A program made the position numbers and the translations under genes. A stretch of DNA of 64,000 bases from Pelodera strongyloides (Eukaryota > Nematoda > Chromadorea > Rhabditida > Rhabditidae): the NCBI GenBank assembly GCA_036852015.1, contig JAANDG010000335.1:98095-162094 (forward strand), written 5' to 3'. How positions within the stretch are numbered: position 1 is the stretch's first letter; each line of letters opens with the position of its first letter. The notes beneath the pieces are model-generated. The model saw only the letters and a program-made list of their open reading frames with translations. It searched no databases and was not told the DNA's origin. Shown in pieces: positions 37,101 through 47,446 of this stretch.

Positions 37101-39607
37101 GGGTTCCTTAACACGGAGAGCGGATAACACGGAGAGTGGTTCTGTTGTGTTGATTGCCTAATTTATTGATTGTTGTTGATTAATCTTACCCAGGGCGTCT
37201 CGATCGCCACGTCGACGTGCCTTCTCTATTCCAAAAGGAACACAAACCCCTCTATGACCCGATATCCTTTGCCGAAGAGAGATTCGAACCGGTATTCGAT
37301 GCATGGATACATTCCAACTATTCCTACTTTGAGAGTCTAGTATTCAGCGCGGACGAAGTCAGGGTAAGTGTAAGATTCATGGAGAGTAAGAAGAAGATTA
37401 GTATCGAAATAGTATTGGTAATGCAAAGGAATAAGGGTTCTGATAAAATTGGAAGTCGGTTGCCTAGGAAAGGGTGCGCAGGTACAGTTTACAGCTTATT
37501 CTAACTTAATCTAACGAAAGTATCCAATAATTAATTGCAGGTGATGTGCCAGGGCAATCTCGAGTGTGAATTCGACTATTTGATGAGTGGACGGAGGGAG
37601 GTGAACCTTTCCTATTCCTTCATTTTGAAAATAAAAAATTTTGAAAAAAAAAAAAAACTTACGAACATTTTCAAACTTCGTTCAGATCGCCATGGACACT
37701 TTGGATATTGAGAGAAAACTGGAACAAAAGAAGAAAAGGGGAGAGGAGAGACGTGAGGAGTCTTCTCTCGTTTTGATATTGATTAAGCAAAAAATCGGTA
37801 TACCTATTCATGTGAATGCTAGAATCCGATGCTTAATTGCGCTTCGACCTCAAATAAAAGGACAACGTATCCTACACTAATACGGAGGGAGGAATATTTG
37901 TTGGCATGTGTACCATTTCGTCTACCTACTGTCATACTGCATATGTATGCGTATTATCCATATCCATATGCCTCCCATTTCAGTTCGCTCATGTGGTCCA
38001 CTTATGAAGAATCCTGGAGTTATCAAATATCCACCTGGCAATAACTATCTGGACGGTTTGTATTTTTAATTTTTGTTTTCTTTTTAGTTGTTTCCATGTC
38101 GATTGCTCATTTACAAGGCGTTAGCACGACTGGGAAGTGACACAGTGTGCTCTGCGAGCATTTTACTCATTTGGAGAAACATGCGCTTTTTAATTATGCC
38201 GTAATACATCAATATATCATCCTAAAATAGGATAGAGTGAAACAGGCTAAGATAGAGAGGAAAGAATATCGTATAGGTGTTACGGTGACGTTCACCTGCA
38301 AACCTGAGTACTTTCTACACGGCGATCAGCAAAGAACGTGTGTGAATGGATCGTGGACTCCCGGGTGGTGGGTATGGTGCCGAGGTGAGACTGTTTGAAA
38401 TTCTTGCTTAGTTCATCTTCAGCGACTCACGTTTAGCAGCAATTTGCTCTCGAATCCAAGAAATTCCCTCATAAAGGTGAATATATTTTCCTTTAATCCA
38501 TATCCTTATTACTCTCTCTATATATATATATATATTTCTCTGTTTTATCTCGTATCTAGCGCACTCTCTATTCTCTCTCTCCCTCTCGAAAAGTAAATAT
38601 ATTCTTCAGATCGTTCCGAGGAGACAGCCCTGAAATGGATGACCGGAATCCTCTCTTCCGTGGCTATTATTCTTGCCATCGTCGGAATTTTCATCTTCTG
38701 TATAATGACTGGACGGGAAAGACAAAAGGAATATTTGAGGAATCGACGACTTGCCGAATTGGTCGCAGGGTACGGTAGAATCGTACACTGGGGAGGGAAT
38801 GCTTTATTAGCTTTCGGGTACGGTAGCCACTGTAGTATAGGCACGAGATACTGTAGCAACTGATAGTACGATATGCTAAGAGAACTATGCAGTCTACTAG
38901 TGTTTACGCGGGCCGACTGTTGTCTTTCTAAGCAAGTCAGCGATGGCGTGCTTCCTAATTTACTCCTACAGCCAATCACTTGAGAATAAATTTTAAGTTT
39001 TCAGTAGAACACCGTCTTTTTCACCTCTACCCCAGATTGCGTCACCGTCCGACGTACCTGTCAACGTTGAACGTTGGTTTCATTACTCAATCGTTGTTTG
39101 TTGTTCACTCTTTATTGCAAATGTTGGACGAAAAGGAATTGTAAAATACCAGGCTTGCCGCTTATGAAATCCAAATATATTCAAAAAAAAAACCTTCGCT
39201 ACGTTCTCGGCATAATTTGTTTCCCTGTCATTATTGCAGTGCATCCCAAATAAGCTAACGAGGAGGTACACTTCGGCGACTTTGCAACTGAAAGGTTTTA
39301 CAACTTTCAGATGAGACGAGCGGTGCTCATGTGAGGTTCGTGAATCCTTCTCATCAATCACCCATACAATTATCCACTGAAATGAGAACATTTGGTGAGT
39401 TTTGGAGTTTATAACAATAAAAGTTGAAGGAGATGTCAATTATAAACATTGGATTGTCTTTAGAGCACAACTCCTACACCAAAATCTTATTTTCTTTGAA
39501 TGTGAAGATATATTTTCAGAGATGTCATCCGTATAGGAAGTGTAGCTCAACTCCACGAACTGATTGTCAGATCGTGGAAAGAAATCGATGCTGATGTTTG
39601 GCTCTGA
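25164..39607 (+). CDS. mesh: Mesh/SUSD2-like transmembrane protein (NIDO-AMOP-VWD-sushi)
   Basis: Type I membrane protein of the Mesh class, which organises smooth septate junctions in insect gut. Start ATG 25164 opens a signal peptide (MFLHLTLGLLLL). Exons (+), firm unless marked ?: 25164-25227, 25331-25534, 25807-25937, 26240-26345, 27102-27254?, 28521-28626, 29424-29520?, 30027-30243, 30923-31053, 31266-31389, 32168-32307, 33108-33164, 33250-33347, 33496-33561, 33653-33746, 33840-33897, 34063-34201, 34408-34524, 34651-34750, 34884-34959, 35155-35304, 35518-35614, 35980-36062, 36173-36321, 36412-36430?, 36791-36910, 37194-37363, 37541-37600, 37686-37752, 37984-38055, 38256-38384, 38610-38769, 39520-39607; about 1213 aa. 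Domains: NIDO about 100-360 (FIQPPYTFPNPHWP, MVGARGW); IPT-like 365-445; AMOP 590-760 (IPCPC, GAQHCV, QVCCYDYGG); VWD 760-1000 (GTFNDNPSDDL); sushi 1065-1131; TM about 1141-1163; 50-residue tail. Confidence 0.88.
26449..26920. mobile_element. TTAA-bounded hairpin MITE, family E
   Basis: Starts TTAAAGGAATGGGGTCACTT and ends with a diverged complement (AAGTGACTCCGTCCGTTTAA). Long complementary arms include 'gatcccaaagttcgtagttt' facing 'aaactacgaactttgggatc'. About 470 bp, a single copy in the window, located in a Mesh-like intron. Confidence 0.85.
27370..27640. repeat. GC-rich intronic repeat block
   Basis: This block is much richer in CG than its surroundings and built from reused words such as 'cgaagattt/gcttgacgaaga', 'ttcgtccggt' with its complement 'accggacgaa', and 'gcggcgaaaaaaggcgg' facing 'ccgcctttt'. 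It is partly foldable. It is open on both strands, but no family resemblance or splice context supports a protein. Confidence 0.55.
28655..29090 (+). mobile_element. tRNA-derived SINE-like composite
   Basis: An A-box-like TGGTGCAGTGG at 28669 and a B-box GGTTCGATTCC at about 28702 are spaced as in a tRNA promoter. A second B-box-like 'gttcgattccggcc' follows at about 28857. Then comes a unique body ending in an AT-rich tail near 29090. The body also occurs inverted at 9046-9195 and partly at 30266-30330. The cloverleaf is not intact, so it is not a functional tRNA gene. Confidence 0.7.
29105..29190. repeat. Dispersed repeat shared with 15313-15375
   Basis: The phrase 'tttggtcacta.taagtact' followed by 'ctcgcgttg' and, further on, 'ggttgac.{0,2}ctttg' is present here and at 15313-15375 in an INTS8 intron. 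It directly follows the SINE-like unit at 28655-29090 and may be its 3' extension. Confidence 0.6.
29566..29640 (+). mobile_element. tRNA-like SINE head
   Basis: TGGTCTAGTGG (A-box match) lies about 45 bp upstream of GGTTCGACTCT (B-box match). Acceptor and anticodon stems do not fold well and no body is recognisable. It begins only a few bases past a candidate splice donor of the Mesh-like gene at 29559/29560. Confidence 0.55.
30266..30330 (+). mobile_element. SINE body fragment
   Basis: The segment 'gttctgagcattcggctacg' followed by 'agttccagatgacaaattgc' matches, in inverted orientation, the same phrase inside the SINE-like repeat at 28655-29090, and in direct orientation the fragment at 9046-9195. 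It is intronic in the Mesh-like gene, just past a splice donor at 30244. Confidence 0.6.
31937..32090 (+). repeat. Intron-borne repeat K, copy 1
   Basis: Runs from 'gttagtagtttgtttcactt' through 'cccgaacttgggctactccg' and 'ttggtggccgctcaca' to 'gtcgttgaatcattg'. It is about 85% similar to 33898-34058 in the same gene and orientation. It lies about 80 bp upstream of exon 32168-32307. Confidence 0.8.
32405..32970. repeat. Degenerate 'atagccgccg' repeat clusters
   Basis: Two clusters (32405-32530 and 32765-32970) contain about fifteen copies of the ten-mer atagccgccg or its complement cggcggctat, mixed with 'cgcattttcgcctg' and 'agttcgcggc'. The orientation flips between clusters, so they can pair. 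Non-coding, in the Mesh-like intron before exon 33108. Confidence 0.7.
33898..34058 (+). repeat. Intron-filling repeat K, copy 2
   Basis: The second copy of the repeat at 31937-32090. Here it starts at the splice donor (GTTAGT at 33898) and reaches within a few bases of the acceptor at 34062, so the 165-bp intron between exons 33840-33897 and 34063-34201 is essentially one repeat unit. Confidence 0.8.
34222..34365. mobile_element. Degenerate family I MITE, copy 3
   Basis: Starts TTAAAGCGAGATAACGACCG, comparable to TTAAAGCGAAATACCGGTTG at 41232. It has a weak inverted partner ('cttcaaaagtcgg...gttatt') near 34335-34360. It occupies most of the intron between exons 34063-34201 and 34408-34524 of the Mesh-like gene. 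Confidence 0.5.
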
Positions 39608-39974
39608 CCGCTTTCCCTTTTAATTAATAATAAAGAACGATATTTTGTTATTTATGTGATGTTTGATGTGATTTTGTAATAAAAATTGTAATATACTGTG
39701 GTGACGGGTGACTTCGGCCGTTCGTGGTATCGTCAGTATCGTGATCAAAAATCAAAAGTACATGCTTTTGGCTTTCTTCTCACATTTACAGAAGAACTGC
39801 TCAGAAATGGAACGTAGCTCAACATAAGCCGTTTATTCTAATCAATATTATGGATGACAATCTGTCTATAAATGCACAACACCCTCATCGTTCCTTATTT
39901 TTCTACTAATTGTTCTTAACTACTTTAAATTCTCGCATGAAAACACATGCAAATGTCGGTACATTGCTGTAAAC

Positions 39975-42247
39975 ATGGACATCCTTGTAAGGTCTTCTTT
40001 AACGATGTAAGTATTAATTTAATTATAAAATAACATATTTATTCATTTAAATGTTTTTCACACTCTGTATCTCTACGTCAGATACCTCACACTTTATACA
40101 CCGTTGACAAATAAAGGCAGATGAGCAGGATAAGCTCAAATCTGCTGTCAATTTCGGTTGGGGTTTATGTTCGCAAGAACTGAACATTGAACACCTTTAG
40201 TTTTAGTTAGTTTAGCATGAAAACTCGTACTTCCTTCCCCTGAGAGACTAGACAACCTACAAAACCAGCAAGCTTTCACTCTGAAGGCCAGACACTTTGG
40301 TTTCTTTCTTTTTCTCCTAATAAACAGAATATTCAAACGATTTCATTTAGATGATGAAGGTGAAGGCTAGTGAAAGTCAAAGTTCAATTACTCGACAAGA
40401 GGGAGGGAGGAGTGGGACTAACGTGGTCATGAACACGGAATACCAACATGATACCCCGTCAGCCACTGACTCATTCACTGATTGGCCTTATCCAAGGGAT
40501 ATGGTAGGACCCAGGTATGCTTATCTTACTTATTCAAACTAATTTGCGTTTGAGACGTCTCACATAAGTATGGCCATTTTTGTAATGCTTTGAAGTCAGC
40601 TCTGCAGTATTGGAAAGTCGCCCCAGGCGGCGATCACCGTCTGGTTATACAATATACAAGTTCTTGGTACCGTATTCTACCGTAATTATTCAATTAATTA
40701 CAGAAGTGACGGAACTCAGTCATGTCGGAGTGTCTCCACGTGTGAAGAAATGTCAACCACAGATAATAAGACGTCTCTCTGTGGTTCATACTACTGTGGT
40801 ATCCTGACTGCAGAAGACGCTGCCAACAAAGCACAAACTACCAAGAATCTATTTATATTATATCATGTGGTTAGTAGTAATAGCATAATTTGGAATTATT
40901 TCGGTTTTTACTTGTCAGTTTGATTTTCGATTCAAAGACATCATTCGAATCTGAATTCCACGCTGCTTCGAGTTATAACAAAATAAAATGTCGGAAACAG
41001 ATAGAAAAAAAGTCAGGTGGATTTGAAGATTGCATTTTTTCTAGGTTTACTAGAAAATATGAGCCGAATTAGAGTGTCAAATTCAAATTAGCATAAGGTC
41101 ATAGACTCATAGAATCCAACATTTGTTTGACAAGTAAAAACCGAAGTTTACCCCATAATTTGGGTAACCATGAACAACAAAAACTAATAGCTTCATTTCC
41201 TTATCTATGTATTTTCAGAGATTTTTTTAACTTAAAGCGAAATACCGGTTGGTTTTTGAAACACATCGCGGACAAGTGAATTCTTGCGTATTTATGCTAA
41301 TTTACTCGAAGTTATCTCCATTTTTTATTCTAATTTATATGTTCATTTGCATGTGCTGCATAAGAATGCTGATGTACCCGATGCGTTTCAAAAACCGGCC
41401 AGTATTTCGCTTTAAACCTTAAACCATTACTTTAGATCCCCGAGGGTCAGGCAACCACGACTCTACCAGAATCCCTACCTCTGTGTGTAGCATATAGGAC
41501 ACTGTGTAAACATACTAAGTGAGTCATAACATTACGGAAGCCTAATCTAAATTTTATCTCTCCTGGTCAGTCTGGTTAAATCTTGATACACATACAAATC
41601 GTGTCACACATAGTTGTTCAATAACGAGAACTTTTGAAGGAAATTCATCCGCGCATGCTAAAAGTACGGTAGTTCTATTTAGGATTGTTTGGTTAGTATG
41701 TACATTACTCTTAGTAAACAATTGTAAACTCTGGTATCTGTTCCCTTTAAACTTCATCTAATTAACTGTATTTCAGTCACTTTCGAATCCAAGAGCAGGT
41801 CAACCGATCAATGGAAGGATGCATACGACGCTGGAGGGTCGAGGGAGGTACGCATAAGAAATCAATGCTTTATCTTATCAAAGGGATCAACTACAATATT
41901 CCCTGAGGATGATCATAGTGCCAAATGTTCGCTAAGGATGCAAAGATCCTAAAGGTTACAGCAAGCAAGGAGAATCAGGGCTTTGAAAACGCACTTATAA
42001 CATTAGTTCGAACATTGAGAGCGAAAAAATTGGTATTAACATGTAATACATTCACACACAAGCTTTCAGCTAAATCAACAGCACCGTGGTTCGACAGTCT
42101 AGATGCATTAGTCAGGTAAACCTGTGCTGCCTTGAAGGTTATGAAATTTTCCCCACAAGAGCACGAATCGCCGATGCAGTCCGCTTGCAACTCATGGTCT
42201 ATCCCTATTGTACCATGTTCAAAAAAACGAGATGAACTGCGACTCAT

Positions 42248-42289
<42 letters not shown>

Positions 42290-42506
42290 GCATAATTTCG
42301 TACCGCCAGAGTTTGAAACAATTAGTTAGGTAACTAATAACTCTCGAATTCAGGTACTATGCCGTATGTCAAGAAATCAATCACGAACACGGGAGGGAAA
42401 CGCCAGTATTCGATTTTTGGGAGTGATTGCCTGCAAATACCCTAACCAATTAAATTTTCTTAATCTTATTGTCTTTTTTCTCCGCATGGTAAATTTTAAT
42501 GCTTAA
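39975..42506 (+). CDS. Hypothetical protein, tentative multi-exon model
   Basis: A phase-consistent chain: 39975-39986 (ATG), 40351-40514, 40704-40798, 41436-41486, 41777-41847, 42354-42506 (TAA). The product is about 180 aa, Ser/Thr- and Cys-containing (e.g. SYYC), with no recognised domain, signal peptide or convincing membrane span. The first exon is only four codons and weak. The last two junctions have an alternative frame ending at about 42429 (PVFDFWE then stop). It follows the Mesh-like gene, whose own stop (39605-39607) is followed closely by AATAAA, so I treat it as separate. It could instead be an alternative 3' end of that gene. Exon 40351-40514 is the best supported part. Confidence 0.4.
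41232..41415. mobile_element. TTAA-bounded MITE, family I, copy 1
   Basis: Ends TTAAAGCGAAATACCGGTTG and the complement AGTATTTCGCTTTAA; about 180 bp, with GTTTCAAAAACCGG-type subterminal repeats. It ends 20 bp before a candidate exon at 41436, so the exon's polypyrimidine tract directly abuts the element. Relatives at 53811-53962 and 34222-34365. Confidence 0.8.
42250..42287. repeat. (AT)n microsatellite
   Basis: Pure dinucleotide AT array of about 38 bp in an intron of the tentative gene at 39975-42506. Confidence 0.9.
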
Positions 42507-42954
42507 TACCACGACCAATGTTTTATTGTGAAAAAAAAACTTCCTTGCTGCAAAAAAACGACAAATGCCACTAAAACCAAGTACGGGGGAAAGGCGAAAG
42601 GCTCAGAAATTACAGTTCACAGTGGGTCAGTTAAGGGATCCTACAAAAAAAATGAGTGTTTAGTGTTTCCACAAGCTGTTCAACCTTTTACGACATCGTG
42701 AAGCAAAAGAAAAAGTGTTACAGACTTAAATATACATTAAATACAGACGTGACTAGTCGTCACATTTAGTCCAGTGGAAAGTTGGATAGAACCAGCAAGC
42801 ATAGCACATTTCGATGACGTCTTTATGGGCTTCTGGCGTATCTAAAATAATGTACAACGATCATCTGTTCTAGCCAAGTTTATAACTTGAATGGGTAGAT
42901 ATTTTTTATGTTCACGAAAGAACAATATTGGACTGATATTACAATTTCGCTTTT

Positions 42955-44314
42955 CTACAAAATAATACTCGTGCTCGCGCAGTCGCGCATCAGCTGTTCC
43001 CGATAAAAAAAGGATGCCTTGGTAGATTTGGTGAAATAATGTCCCCGTAACCCGTATAAATTAATGAACGATTCAAAAACCAACCTAGCAATGTATTCGC
43101 GGGCACGCGATACAAATTGCTCTCTGTTCTGCGTATATTGCTGTGCCGCTTGCAGGTTTAGAGCATCGTCGAAGTCAATCAGGTCGGTGAAAAGTGAAGA
43201 TAAGCCGTGTACAACCTGCAAGTACAAAGTTATGTATAAAGCACCCAGTTATACCCCAAAAAGTACCCAGCTGTGATTATATACACAACAACGACATCAG
43301 TCTCCAAGACCCCATCGAAAGGATAGAGACAAAAATAGAAAGATAAAACGAACAATTAGTTCCTACATATTACGGACCACTAATTTGTCACACGCGTAAA
43401 GATAAAGTACCTCAGTAATGTTGCGAGTGGGCCTCCATCCAAAATCGTCGACAGAGTTTTCGCGAAGCAAAGAAAGGCAAATGGCTCCGTCCTCGTTGAT
43501 ATTCGGATGCCAGACCTTGGTCAAACACTTGACTTGCGGAGGCTAAAACGTTGCGTGGAATGAAACAGTGTTTGGTAACACCATTCAAACAAGAGCATTA
43601 TTCTGTTAAAACAGCGCCTTGTTGCAAGCATAACTTATATAAACAAATCATACCACATTGTTATAATCGATGGGAACAGTAATGTGGAACTTGAAGTGTC
43701 CACCCTTGTAGATCCCTTCCTGGGGGCTGATAGTCAGGAACATTTCATGAAGGACAGAAGTTGATGGGAAGTTCAATCGGCAGACACTCTGATTCTTCAG
43801 ATTGTTCTCCAACTCTTTGATTTCTAAAAAAAACGACAATGTACATGACCACGCTAATATCTTGCAATAGTATTGTTCTTTCGAGTTCCGTTGATTCGTT
43901 TAAAACCCGCATTGACGAGCTTGATCTAATCGAGCTTTATGAAGTAGCAAATAGAAACATTCACCCTTAGTTATTCACATGTACCTTCATTCCATTGTTG
44001 TACATAGTTTTTGTCGCTCGTTATATGCGCTTTGTTACTCTCATTGTTATTTGTTTTGTTGTTGTTGTTATATTATTGTTGTCGTTTTTTTGTCTTCCAC
44101 TTTACTTAGGTGTACACTGAATAAAGTATTCACATATGGTTAAAACGAAAAACTTAGCTTTTTAGACCTTATACGGATCCAAATCCAAACGCATAAAGGT
44201 CTATAAAAAGGGAAAGAAACCTTGAGCAAGCAGCTTGTCACGAATCGTCATCCGGGTTTCCTTGTATTTTTTATCCTCATCAATTCCATTGATGCGCTTC
44301 TGCAGATTAAGCAT
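42955..44314 (-). CDS. UBE2F: NEDD8-conjugating enzyme UBE2F
   Basis: E2 enzyme that transfers NEDD8 from the NAE E1 to cullins (CUL5 in vertebrates). Exons (-): 44314-44221, 43823-43654, 43542-43411, 43215-42955; 218 codons, in phase. The start MLNLQKR resembles the family's MLTLASK docking peptide. The UBC core follows: [36 protein letters not shown], and [11 protein letters not shown] with the catalytic Cys near residue 110. UBE2F rather than UBE2M is supported by ICLSLLREN and by the following GWRPTR (family GWAPTR). The C-terminus after REYIARL runs about 40 residues beyond the usual end of the family (about 185 aa). Either this is a lineage extension or a final short exon was missed. 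The ATG is preceded by an AG acceptor, so a 5' UTR exon lies upstream. Confidence 0.88.
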
Positions 44315-44993
44315 TATCTGCAAGTTAGTTTCAGAATTACTATTTATTTTCACTAATCAAGACGATATAATTCCTAATACAAAACAAAGAGAAAGGAAAC
44401 GCGCATATACACAAAAACCAAAAATGCGAAATAGCGGCAAAAATTGCGCTAATTTTAGGTCTCACACCGCAATACATTGCGCTAAATTAAGTAATACAGT
44501 ATTGCTTCATTGGCTGGCATCCAATTTTTCATTCAAAAAAATATTGAGGGAAAGTACGCGAGCATACAATACACGAATAATCGACCGCATAATTTTACCT
44601 GAGAATGCCATGTGCATCTGAATCTGATCGTTTCATAGTTGGTATTGCATCGCTAAACAAGGTAAAAAAGTATAAACTGCGAGGTCAAAAGCTAATGCAA
44701 ATTGGTAGGACAGCACTGAAGCACCTTATATTCCGGTTCACTGACCAAGAATGCTCCTCTATCCTTCCAAAGTATTATCACTATTCAAGGATTAGTTATT
44801 TGTTGTAGTTTCACGTCTCCGCTGTTCCAGAGATTCCTATCTTAAACCTGGTTTGTCGTTGGATACCTGGTGCATTCGAAACTCCTTTTCAAGCGTTCTC
44901 CTCAACAAAACACCGGTGAATGTCTTTGTTCCTACGACTCGTTAATCCAATAAACATTTATTATTATTATTAATGTGGAGCTCCAGGATGCGA

Positions 44994-45053
44994 CGACGTA
45001 ATTCTCCCTGTCTGCGCACATTAGAATGTGCGCAGACAGGGAGAATTACGTCG
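44994..45053. repeat. Perfect 29-bp inverted repeat with 2-nt loop
   Basis: The left arm cgacgtaattctccctgtct...acatt (44994-45022) is exactly complementary to 45025-45053, separated by 'ag'. No mismatch in 29 bp. Outside the arms the similarity stops abruptly. Intergenic, upstream of UBE2F. Confidence 0.95.
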
Positions 45054-46013
45054 AATCAAGATATTTGTTTCAATCATTTTATTACCAATTTCCATCCGGT
45101 GTTGCAAATGGATATTCATTTCAAAAATTTCAATCTTGCCATCGAAATTTGTCCATGTATGAGTTCATCAGAAAAACTTGGAAAACTTTTTTCACACTTT
45201 TTTGTATTGATTGGCAGATATGCTTGTTTTGCACACTAGGAAAGTGTTTGAAACTCGAAAATATGTATTGAAACATAATTATTTGTGTTTTAATACCAAA
45301 TCAAACACAAAAAATTGCAAAAAAAAATTCATTATGGAGGAATATATAATAGTAGATCCCTTGACTTGTTTTAGCAATCCCATGGTCTGACCACTACACT
45401 ACCGATGACTGAAAGTTGCTTTCTGGCAACGAAATATTTAGGCGTTTTCTACTCGACACACAAAGCGTACTAAAAATTCTGAAGGCCCATAATTTGCTTC
45501 TGAAAAATATAACGAACTCTTTTATTTATCGAAAATTAGGCTAAAATAGGCCGGCGACTCAGACCACAATTTATTTAATTATACAGAGGACCAAGAACAA
45601 AGAATCTAGAGCCCTAGAAGACACTTTAAAAAAGACCCTTTTTGTTTTTTCGAAGTACTCTTCCAAACAGCTACTCCCCCCAAACAACTACTAGTATAAG
45701 AATATAATATACGATTACCAAAAGGCAAAATCTCAACAAAAAAACATATACGAATGGTAAGACAATCAAATCCCAATTGCTAGTAGCTAACTAACTATCC
45801 ACACTTAACTATAAATCAAAATAACAAGAAGAAAACAAAACTAATTTGGACCGAAACTAAGAAAAAAAACGTTATAAAGAAACTCTAAGCAAAAGTTCTA
45901 AATCTTAAAGCAAAAACAGGAACATTCCTTTATCTCCACCCCAACTGCTCTCTCTTGCCAGCCGTGGCAGGCAAGAGCGCAAGAGAGCGCAGGCGCTCAT
46001 ATAGCGGTACATA
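45054..46013. other. Gene-free AT-rich stretch
   Basis: No exon with family resemblance or consistent splice sites. A short A-box-like block lies inverted near 45380-45405 ('gaccactacactaccga', complement TCGGTAGTGTAGTGGTC), possibly a decayed SINE head. The 45950-46010 end is purine/GC mixed ('gcaagagcgcaagagagcgc'). Confidence 0.5.
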
Positions 46014-46611
46014 TTAAAGGCACAGACCCACGTGTAATAAGTTCTCCCCAATTTTTCTGAGATAAGTCTCCCAGATTACTCAAACGCCGGCTGTGAAAAC
46101 CGTTTTGCATAATATACAAAATTGGGGAAGATATTCACAAAAGACTAGTTACCGTACTCCGCACCCAAAAAAATAGCCAAAAACGGGTTTCTGGGCGTGC
46201 ACCGGGTTGAAAACCAAAAAAAAATATGTTAAATCAGTATCAAGAAGAATTTTACTATGCAACACACTGTATTTTAAGGCCCAGAAACGCATTTGCATGC
46301 TCAACAGCGGTACATTTCTGAGGATCTTTCTTCGCGAATATCTTCCCCAATTTTGCATACTAAGCAAAACGGTTTTCACGGCCACATTAGCCCGTATTCT
46401 CGGGTCGACGGAAACGTTCCATTTGGGAAATCCTTTGTATGCAAATTTCTCGACTATCTAGACTAGCTGGAGGAAAAATTTGCATACGAATGAGCTCCCA
46501 AACGGAACGTTCCCGTCGACCCGAGAATACGGGCTATTGAGTAGTCTGGGAGATTTATCACAGAAAAATTGGGAAACACTTTTTTTTTACGTGGGAGTCG
46601 ATCCGTTTATT
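46014..46611. mobile_element. Composite nested inverted-repeat structure, family N
   Basis: The outer arms pair 46014-46090 (TTAAAGGCACAGACCCACGT, then 'agtctcccagattactcaa') with 46532-46605. An inner pair matches 46090-46140 ('gtgaaaaccgttttgcat') with 46332-46385. A third pair matches 46386-46450 ('agcccgtattctcgggtcga') with 46478-46540. Three stem systems in 600 bp could form a cross-shaped fold. Confidence 0.75.
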
Positions 46612-46712
46612 CTAAAAATTAATCGGGTACGATATGTACGATGGCCCCTTGTTAGTATGGGATGTTTTATGCCCATTTCCGTCTTAGGGTTGCCTTTCGA
46701 TTATATGTTCGA

Positions 46713-46891
46713 AGACGGCTATCGCCGCCTGAGGCGATTTTCCTATACTTGCAACGTATATTGAAAAAAACATGTAAAAGCTTTGATTTCGCTTGCTCAA
46801 GACTGAGCTCTGACTCTCCTTTTATAGCCTTTCGATATTCCAATTTTCGTTTCGTTCACACAAACAAAAAAAGTAAACTCTTCTCCTTTAT
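46713..46891 (+). repeat. Dispersed repeat O, copy 1
   Basis: Shares 'gacggctatcgccgcctgag' at its start, 'ctctccttttatagcctttc' in the middle and 'gtaaactcttctccttta' at its end with 60404-60627. It contains 'cgttcacacaaacaaaaa'. Non-coding. At its 3' edge it abuts a family D fragment (46900-46925). Confidence 0.8.
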
Positions 46892-47097
46892 GCCCTGTCA
46901 TTTTCGCAAGTGCGAATCGCATACTTGGACAAGGACATTATATAATAAGTTTTATGTAATCAATAAACCTTTATTAGTAGTCTTGGCATATTTCGCCATT
47001 TACAGCCAAAGTGGTTTCGAAAATTGTCGCAAACGCGCAAATATTTTCGACCACGCCCCCTCTCGGTGGATCTTTTGCATGCAAGCGCAGGAGAAAG

Positions 47098-47446
47098 CCA
47101 CTGGAAAATTTTCCCTAGAAAACCCCGCGAAAAACCCCCAGAAAATCCCGAGGTGTTTTTTGCAATTCCCCTAGGTCGGGACTTTCTAGGGGTTTTCGCG
47201 GGGAATTTTTCCCTAGCTTTTTCCCGCGGTGGATTTTCTAGGGGTTTTCGCGGGGAATTTTTCCCTAGCTTTTTCCCGCGGTGGATTTTCTGGGGGTTTT
47301 CGCGGGGAATTTTTCCCTAGCTTTTTCCCGCGGTGGATTTTCTGGGGACTTTCGCGGGAAATTTTTCCCTTGCTTTTTCCCGCGGTGGATTTTCTGGGGA
47401 ATTTCTCGGGATTTTTTTCCCCTGCAAACCCCGAGGTGACATTTTC
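47098..47446. repeat. Element M with 52-bp minisatellite core
   Basis: Begins 'ccactggaaaattttcccta' and ends 'gcaaaccccgaggtgacatt'. Between them is a tandem array (about 47185-47420) of four to five units of 52 bp built on 'ggggttttcgcggggaattt' and 'ttcccgcggtggattttct'. The open frames across the array are an artefact of the unit composition. An inverted copy without the array is at 50065-50228. Confidence 0.85.

Noticed and set aside
38770..38863. Mesh-like protein ending by read-through at 38863
   Set aside because: A GTACGG donor at 38770 joins in phase to an exon at 39520-39607 that is followed by AATAAA signals. Read-through remains a possible minor isoform.
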